NCBI GenBank assembly: GCA_964437215.1
Contig: CAYTFZ010000077.1
Location: 1 to 12,662, forward strand
DNA: 12,662 nucleotides
Direction: 5' to 3'
DNA from: JAAYAN01 sp964437215
GTDB lineage: Bacteria; Bacteroidota; Ignavibacteria; Ignavibacteriales; Melioribacteraceae
Both the position numbers and the translations under genes were made by a program. Position 1 is the first letter of the stretch; every line of letters begins with the position of its first letter. The notes beneath the pieces were generated by a model that was not told where the DNA came from, searched no databases, and was given only the letters and a program-made list of their open reading frames with translations. Shown here in pieces: positions 1-7,386 of this stretch.

Positions 1-363
1 AAAAGGCATTTCCATTGGGTAAAAATTTTTATTTGCCCCGGGATTTATCTCGGGGGATTATTAAATTTTCAGAACACAAATCCGGCTTTAGCCAAAGGAT
101 AATTGTTTGTTGGGATAATTCTTTTGGTTTGTTTTTTAATTTTTTGAATCATCTGGCAGGTGTAACAGACTTTGAATTAATTGCGGAGATTAAGGCTGAT
201 TAGCATCAATGCAAACCACAACAACTCAACTATTAAATTTAACAGCTCAAAAACATTATATTTCCGTTCAGTAAACATTATTTTTTTTAACTCTTTCCTT
301 AAATTATCTTTTGGTTGTCTAAAAATTAAGGAAATGTTTAACACATCAAAAAATGAGATTATT
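1..363. other. Non-coding AT-rich leader before the LytS-type kinase
   Basis: I see no credible gene in this stretch. The open frames crossing it have no recognisable motif, and the kinase frame extended upstream to a TTG at 181 adds 61 residues that look like translated AT-rich intergenic DNA. The visible structures are a GC-rich hairpin near the left end and an exact 8-base direct repeat GGATAATT at 98-105 and 113-120 (15-base period), each copy followed by T/G-rich sequence. The repeat could be an operator or promoter element for the downstream kinase operon, but its period does not match the usual 21-22 base period of LytTR half-sites. No promoter can be assigned with confidence. Confidence 0.5.
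36..55. repeat. Short GC-rich hairpin
   Basis: CCCCGGG at 36-42 pairs with CTCGGGG at 49-55. This gives a 7-base-pair stem with one G-U pair and a 6-base ATTTAT loop. It stands out in very AT-rich surroundings. It is not followed by a T-tract on the + strand, so it is not a classic intrinsic terminator for a gene to the left. It may be the end of an upstream transcription unit or one copy of a dispersed genomic palindrome. Confidence 0.45.
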
Positions 364-1368
364 ATGAAAATCAAAAAATATAATATTGCCGGTATGTTGA
401 TTCTTATTGCACCTGTTCCTGTTTTATTAGTTTCTTTAGAATGGGCACAAAAAGGAGAACCATTCATCTCTGCTCAAACTTATTATTTTATGGTAATAGT
501 TTTAGGTGCCTCAATAAATTTTTTCAAAAATTATGTTTATAATTCACCAAACGTTCCTAGGAAGAATATACCTTTTTATTTTGCCACCTATTTATTAGTA
601 ATAATAACATTATTTTTACTGATAATTCCATTAGGCGTATATATTGTTCAAAGTATTTTTCTAACAAACATAAAATTTAACTGGGATAAGCTGTTCAGTT
701 CAGAATTCACAACTTCATTACTACAATTTGTTGGTTGGATCTTCGTAGGGTCTTTATTCCTGTTTTTCATTGTCATGCAAAAATTATTCGAAAGAGAGGA
801 AAAACTGCAAAACGAAAATGTTAAATTCAAATATAAAACATTAAAATCACATCTTGACCCTCATTTTCTTTTCAATAGCTTAAATACACTTTCAGAACTT
901 GTTTACGAAGATGCAAATAAAGCTGATAATTTTATTCAAAAATTATCCAACACATACAGGTACATAATTGACAATGAAGAAATTGAATTGATTGTCTTGA
1001 AAGAAGAGCTTGAATTTGTTGAACGGTATTTTGAACTTCAAAAAGTAAGATGTGAAGAAAAAATTCAGTTAACCATAAATGCTTCAAATCTATATGTCCG
1101 TGTTTTGCCGGTTACTATTCAATCATTAGTTGAAAACGCAATAAAACATAACTCCTTTTCTTTACAAAATCCTTTAATAATTGAAATAAAACAGGATGGT
1201 GATTATTTGATTGTCAAAAATAACATACAAAAGAAAAATGTATTAAAAGAAACAACAAAAACAGGTCTGCAAAATTTAAAGGAAATGGTAAAACTGAAAT
1301 TAAACAAAGAATTAATTGTATCTGAAACAGATAACGAATTTATAGTAAAAATTCCTTTTGTATATTAA
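364..1368 (+). CDS. LytS/YpdA-type membrane sensor histidine kinase
   Basis: This is a sensor kinase of the LytS/YehU/YpdA class (His_kinase family), expected to autophosphorylate and pass phosphate to the LytTR regulator encoded next. Using the ATG at 364 it has 334 residues. Four hydrophobic segments lie at about 8-26, 40-56, 71-97 and 118-139. They are followed by a short charged linker, likely coiled coil (140-160), and the phosphoacceptor motif DPHFLFNSLN with His167. The ATP-binding N-box LVENAIKHN contains Asn258, and GLQNLKEM lies near the C-terminus. There is no separate extracellular sensor domain, so the signal is probably read within the membrane. The usual DxGxG box is degenerate (VKNN), which is common in this class. 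The frame is open upstream to a TTG at 181, but the ATG at 364 directly precedes a typical Lys-rich N-terminus and TM1. An ATG at 334 is also possible. The gene is much more AT-rich than those after 4197. Confidence 0.88.
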   Translation: MKIKKYNIAGMLILIAPVPVLLVSLEWAQKGEPFISAQTYYFMVIVLGASINFFKNYVYNSPNVPRKNIPFYFATYLLVIITLFLLIIPLGVYIVQSIFLTNIKFNWDKLFSSEFTTSLLQFVGWIFVGSLFLFFIVMQKLFEREEKLQNENVKFKYKTLKSHLDPHFLFNSLNTLSELVYEDANKADNFIQKLSNTYRYIIDNEEIELIVLKEELEFVERYFELQKVRCEEKIQLTINASNLYVRVLPVTIQSLVENAIKHNSFSLQNPLIIEIKQDGDYLIVKNNIQKKNVLKETTKTGLQNLKEMVKLKLNKELIVSETDNEFIVKIPFVY

Positions 1369-1373
1369 CATTT

Positions 1374-2126
1374 ATGAAAGTATTAATTATTGAAGACGAA
1401 ATACCGGCTGCAAAAAAAATTGAGCGATTAATTAGAGAAATTGATAATCAGATTGAAATAATGGCGGTATTAGAATCAGTGGAAAATGCTTCGAACTGGT
1501 TAACATTAAATGCTGAACCGGATTTAATTTTTAGCGATATTCAACTTGAAGACGGAATAAGTTTTGAAATTTTCGAAAAAGTAAAAATTTCTGCGCCTAT
1601 AATTTTTATTACCGCTTTTGATAAATACGCAATAGATGCTTTCAAACTGAACAGTCTGGATTACATATTAAAACCTGTTACTTTTCAGGCTTTACAGAAT
1701 GCAATTATTAAGTATAAAACCTTTTTTGACAAAAGCATATTGCAGAAAAAATATACTGATTTATTTGAAAATATGCAGCCAACTAAAAAAGAAAGATTTC
1801 TTATAAAAATTGGTGACTATTTCAAATCCATTTCCGTAATGGATATAAATTGTTTTTATATAAAAAATAAGTGCAACTATGTTATAACTTCCGATTGTAA
1901 AAGTTTGCTAATTGACTATTCACTTGATAAAATTGAACAACTTGTGGATAAGAAGAGATTTTTCAGGGTCAACCGTAATTTTATTGTAAATATAAACTCA
2001 ATTGAAAAAGTATCTGTTTATTCTTCCAGTCGTTTAAAAGTAAATTTAATAGGTTGGAAAAGTGAAGAGGAAATTATTGTAAGCAGGGAAAGAGTTTCCG
2101 ATTTTAAAAACTGGATGGACAGATAA
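1374..2126 (+). CDS. LytTR-family response regulator
   Basis: This is a transcriptional regulator of the LytR/AlgR type, 250 residues long and full length for the family. The N-terminal receiver domain (about 1-120) has the acidic pair Glu7/Asp8, the phosphoacceptor Asp55 in FSDIQL, Thr80 in ITAFD and Lys100 in LKPV. The C-terminal LytTR DNA-binding domain (about 139-248) includes the typical RFFRVNRNFIVNINSIEKV block and ends in SRERVSDF. It begins five bases after the kinase stop codon, so the two form a cognate pair in one operon. Its targets cannot be read from the window. LytTR sites are direct repeats, and none was recognised with confidence upstream of the kinase. The MutS-like gene ten bases downstream is probably in the same transcript. 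Confidence 0.93.
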   Translation: MKVLIIEDEIPAAKKIERLIREIDNQIEIMAVLESVENASNWLTLNAEPDLIFSDIQLEDGISFEIFEKVKISAPIIFITAFDKYAIDAFKLNSLDYILKPVTFQALQNAIIKYKTFFDKSILQKKYTDLFENMQPTKKERFLIKIGDYFKSISVMDINCFYIKNKCNYVITSDCKSLLIDYSLDKIEQLVDKKRFFRVNRNFIVNINSIEKVSVYSSSRLKVNLIGWKSEEEIIVSRERVSDFKNWMDR

Positions 2127-2136
2127 CTAAAATTTT

Positions 2137-3729
2137 ATGAAATCAATAAAAAAGAAAAGGATTGAACAACTCAGGAAGATCTGGGGCAAAAAAGTAATCA
2201 AATACAGAAATTTCGATCAAATAGCTGTTTACCACAAATTATTAAAAGAAAATAATGAATCAATTGTTGATGAAAAAACATGGAGGGACTTGGATTTAGA
2301 TTCTGTATTTACAAATATGGATAGAAACATTTCCGGGATCGGCCAACAGTATTTGTATAATCTTCTTCATAAAAATGAAGTGAATACTGATTTGCTGAAA
2401 CAAAGATTTAATTTAATTTCTTTGTTAAAAAACAATCAAAAACTTAGAGAAGAAATACAGTTAAACTTATTAAGCATAAGTGGCCATTCATCCGGTTTTA
2501 TTGCTCATTTAATACTGAATAAGAAAATTCCTTATACCAGGTATTACAGAATTTTCTATTTGCTTTCATTTTTATCCATAATTGCAACTGCTCTTATTTT
2601 TTATAACGGTATGTTTATTTTCCCTTCGATGGCAGTTTTATTAATAAACATTATAATCAACAAATTGTTTTCAAAAAGGATTTATGATTATTTCATTGGA
2701 TTTTCGGGATTAAATCAATTGATTGGCTGTGCAATTTCACTAAGTAAAATTTATTTAAACCAGCCAATAAAGGAAATTGAATATTTGAAACAAAATACAA
2801 GTTTTTTGAAAAAACTTAAAGGCAACTTAGGTTTCCTTGTTATTGATAAAGACCCAATTCCTGAAATACTACAATTACTAATTGAATATGCCAATATGTT
2901 TCTTTTATTCGATTTACTCACTTATTACAGGTCAGTAAATACGCTGCTGAAAAATCAGGAACTAATTCATAAGATTTATAAAAATGTAGCCAACCTTGAT
3001 GCTGCAATTTCTGTTGCCTCATTTTTAGAGGAAATACCATATTATACAAATCCTGAATTTAATAATTTGAATAAAATTAGCTGCCGCCGCATTTATCATC
3101 CATTAATAGAAAATGCTGTTTCAAATACTTTAAATGATGAAAAAAATTCATTATTGATTACCGGTTCCAATATGTCAGGCAAAACAACATTTATTAAAAC
3201 AATGGGCATAAACTTCATTCTTTCACAAACACTATACTTCTCATTTTCGGAAGAAATGTTAATTCCAAAATTATTTGTTAAATCGGCTATTCACAGGAAT
3301 GAAGAATTAGAAGAAGGTAAAAGTTACTTTTTTGCCGAAATTGAACGAATAAATGATTTTATAAAGTGTTCGGAAAAACAGGGAAAATACCTTTTTATTA
3401 TTGATGAAATTTTCCGTGGAACCAATACAATTGAAAGACTTGCATCTTCAACTGCTGTTTTAAAATATCTATGTAAAAATAACAAGGTTATGGTTACAAC
3501 CCACGACGTTGAATTGCAAACATTACTAAATGAAAATTACAGAATGTTTCATTTCAGCGAACAGGTTGAAAATGACGAATTCTTTTTTAATTATAAAATT
3601 AAAGAAGGATCTTGTTCATCAGGTAACGCAATTAAATTATTGGAAATAATGAAATATCCGGAATCCGTAGTTTCCGAGGCAAATTCAATATCAAAAGGAC
3701 TAATAAAAAATAATTTTACAATTATTTAA
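2137..3729 (+). CDS. MutS-family ATPase with two predicted transmembrane segments
   Basis: This 530-residue protein carries the C-terminal MutS ATPase domain: Walker A GSNMSGKT (343-350, Lys349), Walker B IIDE (Asp423/Glu424) running into FRGTN (426-430), and the H-loop TTHD with His456. The stretch around 50-80 (DLDLDSVFTNMDRN followed by SGIGQQ) resembles the start of the MutS core/lever domain. The mismatch-binding domain I with its Phe-X-Glu motif and the connector domain are absent, and the protein is far shorter than the roughly 850 residues of true MutS. Two hydrophobic segments (about 139-156 and 158-177) interrupt the core region, suggesting membrane attachment. MutS-like proteins of this layout are known from Bacteroidota-type genomes, but I know of no established role. 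A part in mismatch repair is unlikely. Tight spacing behind the LytS/LytTR pair suggests co-transcription. There is no strong Shine-Dalgarno; the ATG at 2137 was chosen because a basic N-terminus follows it. Confidence 0.85.
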   Translation: MKSIKKKRIEQLRKIWGKKVIKYRNFDQIAVYHKLLKENNESIVDEKTWRDLDLDSVFTNMDRNISGIGQQYLYNLLHKNEVNTDLLKQRFNLISLLKNNQKLREEIQLNLLSISGHSSGFIAHLILNKKIPYTRYYRIFYLLSFLSIIATALIFYNGMFIFPSMAVLLINIIINKLFSKRIYDYFIGFSGLNQLIGCAISLSKIYLNQPIKEIEYLKQNTSFLKKLKGNLGFLVIDKDPIPEILQLLIEYANMFLLFDLLTYYRSVNTLLKNQELIHKIYKNVANLDAAISVASFLEEIPYYTNPEFNNLNKISCRRIYHPLIENAVSNTLNDEKNSLLITGSNMSGKTTFIKTMGINFILSQTLYFSFSEEMLIPKLFVKSAIHRNEELEEGKSYFFAEIERINDFIKCSEKQGKYLFIIDEIFRGTNTIERLASSTAVLKYLCKNNKVMVTTHDVELQTLLNENYRMFHFSEQVENDEFFFNYKIKEGSCSSGNAIKLLEIMKYPESVVSEANSISKGLIKNNFTII

Positions 3730-4187
3730 ATATAGTTAGCAAATATCGGAATTCTTCACAAATCTACTTTAACACTATCTTCTTTTTTGATTCAGAGAAA
3801 TACCTCTTCTAATGGAGTAATCATTCTTAATAATTTTTTACTTTATTATTACTAAGTTGTTAACTGCTGTAAATAAGTAATTTTAAATGTTGATTCAAGT
3901 TTTCCTCTTTGATATTTCACAATCAGGGAAAATCTATTATTTACTACTATATATCGGGAATAAAAAGACAAGTTAACTGATATATATTCCCTTTATGCAG
4001 TTTGTGTAAATAAATATTAAAATAAAACAGGGGAAGAATTATTACAATACTTTCCTTTATCCATTAATGCTCCTCGGGTCTCATATTATTATTTAGATAA
4101 ACACATAAATAATCAAAATACAAAACAGCTTGTTTAATAAGCATTTTCTTACGAAATTGGCGATGAAAAATAACAATAATTGCAAGG
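3730..4187. other. AT-rich intergenic gap, likely operon boundary
   Basis: No gene is visible in this 458-base stretch, and stop codons are dense in all frames. It separates the very AT-rich kinase/regulator/MutS block from the more balanced hydrolase genes, so it should hold the end of the first operon and the promoter of the second. A weak inverted repeat, GGGAATA at 3956-3962 and TATTCCC at 3985-3991, encloses 22 bases. I could not single out a convincing promoter or a hairpin followed by a T-tract. Confidence 0.5.
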
Positions 4188-4188
4188 A
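4184..4188 (+). promoter_or_regulatory. Shine-Dalgarno that decides the first esterase start
   Basis: AAGGA lies eight bases upstream of the ATG at 4197. The alternative ATG at 4188 overlaps this motif and would have no usable ribosome binding site. The second esterase shows the same arrangement, with a spurious upstream ATG and the real ATG six bases later. Confidence 0.7.
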
Positions 4189-4196
4189 TGAATTTT

Positions 4197-5762
4197 ATGA
4201 GCATCAGAAGTGGTTTATTCATTTTCCTGACTTTAATTAGTATTGAATTTTGTTCCGCTCAAAACTCTGCCCCGGTTAAAGTTCAAGAGGGATTGGTTCA
4301 GGGTGTATTTGAAGAAGGATTAACAATTTATAAAGGCATTCCTTTTGCCAAACCGCCTGTTGGTGAGCTCAGGTGGCGGGCTCCGCAGCCGGCTGAAAAA
4401 TGGGATACAGTATTGCAGGCAAACAAGTTTGCTCCCGGTCCGGTTGAAAGCTGGGGCTCAGGAGAAGGAAAAAGTGAAGACTGTTTGTATCTAAATGTTT
4501 GGACTCCCGCAAAAAAGGCTGACGAGAAAGTTCCTGTTCTTGTTTGGATTTACGGCGGAGGTTTTAATGCCGGTTCAACTTCCGAACCTGTTTATAACGG
4601 AAATGAACTTGCGAAAAAAGGAGTGGTGCTTGTAAGCATAGCATACCGGGTAGGAAATCTTGGATTTTTAGCACATCCCGAATTGAGCGCGGAAAACCCG
4701 AATAAAGTTTCGGGAAATTACGGTCTGCTGGATATGATTGCCGGACTCCAATGGATTCAAAAAAATATTGCAGCTTTTGGCGGCGACCCGAACAAGGTTA
4801 CAATTTTCGGCGAATCAGCCGGAGGAATTGCGGTTAGTATGCTGTGCGCTTCTCCGCTTGCAAAGGGATTATTCCACGGAGCTATTTCTCAAAGCGGCGG
4901 TTCATTCGGTCCAAACCGCGTTACAACATATCCGGGCGAAAATATGAAACTGCTTTCGGATGCTGAGAATGATGGCATGGCTTATGTTAAAAAAGCCGGA
5001 GTTTCAACTATTGCGGATTTACGGAAGATTGAAGCACGCAAACTTCCGGGCGGCGGATTCGGACAGGGAATGGCTTGGCCGATTGTTGACGGATATGTAG
5101 TTCCAGGCGACCAATATAAACTTTACGAAGCAGGGAAGTTTAACGATACTCCAATTCTTGTCGGTTACAATTCGGATGAAGGATTGAGTTTCTCTCCTCC
5201 TAAAACACCGGAAGAGTATATAAGCGGCGTTCAAAAACGTTACGGTCCGTTTGCCGAAAGTCTTGTTAAAGCTTATCCTGCCGGTGAAACAACTGTTCCA
5301 AAAACAGCGCGCGATCTTGCCCGTGATGCGGCATTCGGCTGGCAGACTTGGAGCTGGGCTCTGCTTCAATCGAAACTGGGGAAATCCGAATCGTATTTAT
5401 ACTATTTTGATCAGCATCCTGATTATCCTGAAAATTCGCCGAAAGCAGGTTTCGGTTCGCCTCACGGACAGGATGTGGCTTACGTTTTCAAGCACCTTGA
5501 TTCATCAAATCCGGAAATTACAAAAGCAGATTTTGAAATTTCGGAAGCTATGGCAACCTACTGGACTAACTTTGCAAAATATGGTCATCCCAACGGCAAA
5601 GGAGTTCCGGAATGGAAACCTTTCAGCAGTGAAAACCCTGTTGTAATGCATTTTAATAAAGTTCCTAAAATGGGAAGTGTTCCGAGCGAAGAATCCTTAA
5701 AAGTTCTTGATAAATATTTTGAATGGAGGAGAACTCCGGAGGGAGCCGGGTGGGCTAAATAA
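4197..5762 (+). CDS. Secreted type-B carboxylesterase (first of a tandem pair)
   Basis: This is a carboxylesterase of the COesterase/type-B family (alpha/beta hydrolase fold), hydrolysing carboxylic ester bonds. It has 521 residues from the ATG at 4197, normal for the family. An N-terminal signal peptide (about 1-21) ends in CSA before QN, which predicts export and signal peptidase I cleavage. The oxyanion-hole motif GGGF follows WIY. The SEDCLYLN block is conserved. The nucleophile elbow is GESAGG with Ser207. The acid is Glu328 in NSDEG and the base is His423 in SPHGQD, so the triad is complete. Beside a paralogous esterase and a GH39 glycosidase, it may remove acetyl or feruloyl groups from a polysaccharide. 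Para-nitrobenzyl-esterase-like activity is the safe general label. GC content is clearly higher than in the upstream block. An ATG at 4188 would add three residues. Confidence 0.92.
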   Translation: MSIRSGLFIFLTLISIEFCSAQNSAPVKVQEGLVQGVFEEGLTIYKGIPFAKPPVGELRWRAPQPAEKWDTVLQANKFAPGPVESWGSGEGKSEDCLYLNVWTPAKKADEKVPVLVWIYGGGFNAGSTSEPVYNGNELAKKGVVLVSIAYRVGNLGFLAHPELSAENPNKVSGNYGLLDMIAGLQWIQKNIAAFGGDPNKVTIFGESAGGIAVSMLCASPLAKGLFHGAISQSGGSFGPNRVTTYPGENMKLLSDAENDGMAYVKKAGVSTIADLRKIEARKLPGGGFGQGMAWPIVDGYVVPGDQYKLYEAGKFNDTPILVGYNSDEGLSFSPPKTPEEYISGVQKRYGPFAESLVKAYPAGETTVPKTARDLARDAAFGWQTWSWALLQSKLGKSESYLYYFDQHPDYPENSPKAGFGSPHGQDVAYVFKHLDSSNPEITKADFEISEAMATYWTNFAKYGHPNGKGVPEWKPFSSENPVVMHFNKVPKMGSVPSEESLKVLDKYFEWRRTPEGAGWAK

Positions 5763-5781
5763 TTTCAAAACCTTTTAATTT

Positions 5782-5785
5782 GAGA
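5782..5785 (+). promoter_or_regulatory. Ribosome binding site favouring the 5793 start
   Basis: GAGA lies seven bases before the ATG at 5793. The upstream ATG at 5787 is only one base from this motif. The site is weak but favours the later start. Confidence 0.5.
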
Positions 5786-5792
5786 AATGCCG

Positions 5793-7337
5793 ATGAGAAA
5801 TCTAAATTTTTACATTGCAGTTATTTTAATACTTACTATTGAACTTGTTAATGCGCAGCAATCTGAACCGGTTAAGGTTGAGCAAGGGCTGCTGCAGGGG
5901 ATATTAGAAAATGGAGTAATCAGTTATAAAGGTGTCCCCTATGCAGCTCCGCCTGTTGGTGAATTGCGCTGGTGCGCTCCGCGTCCTCCTGCGAACTGGG
6001 AAGGAGTGCGGAAAGCTGATAAATATTCTGACAATCCTATACAAAAAATGGTAAAGGAGTATGGTCCGTGGACTGCAGAATATCAGCCGCAGGGAAATGT
6101 AAGCGAAGATTGTCTTTATTTGAACATCTGGACTGCTGCAAATACGCAAGATGAAAAGCTGCCTGTTTTGATGTATATTCCCGGCGGAGCGTTTACCGGG
6201 GGATCGGGCAACGTGCCTGTTTACAATGGAGAAAATCTTGCTAAGAAGGGATTGGTTGTTGTTACAATCAATTACCGTGTCGGGGTAATTGGATTTCTTG
6301 CGCATCCTGAATTGACAAAAGAATCGGAACACAATTCCTCCGGTAATTACGGACTTTTGGATCAGTTGGCTGCACTTGAATGGATTAAAAAAAATATTTC
6401 AGTATTTGGCGGAGATCCGTCCCGGATAACAATTATGGGTCAATCGGCTGGATCTGCATCAGTAAATTATCTTACAGCATCTCCGCTTGCAAAAGGTCTG
6501 TTTATCGGCGCAATTGCCCAGAGCGGAATTAACTTTAGAAATGGACCGGGAGAAAATTTGAAATCAGCAGAACAGACCGGAGAAAGGTTTGCAAAAGAAC
6601 TTGGAACAAAATCAATAGCTGAATTAAGAGCAATTCCTGCTGAGGATTTATTGTCAGCTTCAGACAATAAATACCGTTTTTTACCAATTATTGACGGTTG
6701 GTATCTCCCCAAAAGTGTAGATGAAATATTTTCTGCCGGAGAACAGAACGATGTGGCTACCTTAACCGGTTGGGTTGCAGACGAAGGGAGTTTCAATGAA
6801 TCATATGGTAAAGTTCCGGCAGAAGAATTCAGACAGCAGATTAAACAAGGAATTGGTTCAGAGGCTGATGAAATTTTGAAACTCTACCCTTCGGATAATG
6901 AAACCATTTGCGCCGAATCGCAAAAGGATTTCGCCCGTGAAATGTCAGTATTCTCTATGCTGGTGTGGGCAAAAAATCGTAAAAACACAGCTAAGACAAA
7001 CATATACACCTACATATTTACACATCAACAACCTGGAGATACGAAGGAGCGTTATCTGGCATTCCATTCATCCGAGCTGCCTTACATATTTAACAATCTC
7101 AACCACGCGCCCAGACCTTGGGAAACAAAAGACAGAGAAATTGCTGAAATAATGTCTAATTATTGGGTTAATTTCATTTCGACCGGAAATCCTAATGGAA
7201 CAGGTTTAGCAAAGTGGATTGAATATACGGCAGGTTCAGAGCAAATAATGGAACTTGGCGACAGGATGGAAATGAGGCCAATTGCCGGAAGTGAGAAAAT
7301 TGAAGCTATGAGAAAAATATTCAAAGATAACAAGTAA
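5793..7337 (+). CDS. Secreted type-B carboxylesterase (second of a tandem pair)
   Basis: This is a paralogue of the preceding gene, with 514 residues from the ATG at 5793 and 30 bases between the two genes. A signal peptide of about 20 residues ends in VNA before QQ. The oxyanion-hole region is PGGAF rather than YGGGF. The nucleophile elbow is GQSAGS with Ser218, where the first esterase has GESAGG. The acid is Glu331 in ADEG and the base is His425 in FHSSEL, so the triad is complete. Shared blocks (SEDCLYLN, NYGLLD, FGGDP, ASPLAKGLF) show that the pair arose by duplication or joint acquisition. Divergence around the Ser, acid and His loops suggests different acyl or alcohol specificity. It is probably co-transcribed with its neighbours and acts outside the cytoplasm. 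An ATG at 5787 would add two residues. Confidence 0.91.
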   Translation: MRNLNFYIAVILILTIELVNAQQSEPVKVEQGLLQGILENGVISYKGVPYAAPPVGELRWCAPRPPANWEGVRKADKYSDNPIQKMVKEYGPWTAEYQPQGNVSEDCLYLNIWTAANTQDEKLPVLMYIPGGAFTGGSGNVPVYNGENLAKKGLVVVTINYRVGVIGFLAHPELTKESEHNSSGNYGLLDQLAALEWIKKNISVFGGDPSRITIMGQSAGSASVNYLTASPLAKGLFIGAIAQSGINFRNGPGENLKSAEQTGERFAKELGTKSIAELRAIPAEDLLSASDNKYRFLPIIDGWYLPKSVDEIFSAGEQNDVATLTGWVADEGSFNESYGKVPAEEFRQQIKQGIGSEADEILKLYPSDNETICAESQKDFAREMSVFSMLVWAKNRKNTAKTNIYTYIFTHQQPGDTKERYLAFHSSELPYIFNNLNHAPRPWETKDREIAEIMSNYWVNFISTGNPNGTGLAKWIEYTAGSEQIMELGDRMEMRPIAGSEKIEAMRKIFKDNK

Positions 7338-7386
7338 GTATTTTTCAGCTAAATAGGTTTAATAAGGTTTTTAAAGGAAAATTCAC

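Noticed and set aside
15..203. 62-codon open frame at the left edge
   Set aside because: It has no motif, no ribosome binding site and hydrophobic low-complexity content. It overlaps the leader hairpin and looks like a chance frame in AT-rich DNA.
181..363. Upstream extension of the histidine kinase from a TTG codon
   Set aside because: The 61 added residues have no family resemblance. The ATG at 364 leads directly into a normal basic N-terminus and first membrane segment.
4197..4260. Lipoprotein signal on the first esterase (IEFC before the mature region)
   Set aside because: A Phe directly before the Cys does not fit the lipobox. Cleavage after CSA by signal peptidase I is more likely.
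5904..6332. Long minus-strand open frame inside the second esterase
   Set aside because: It is fully contained in a gene with a complete catalytic triad. Its translation is Arg/Ser/Phe-rich with no recognisable domain, so it is an antisense shadow.
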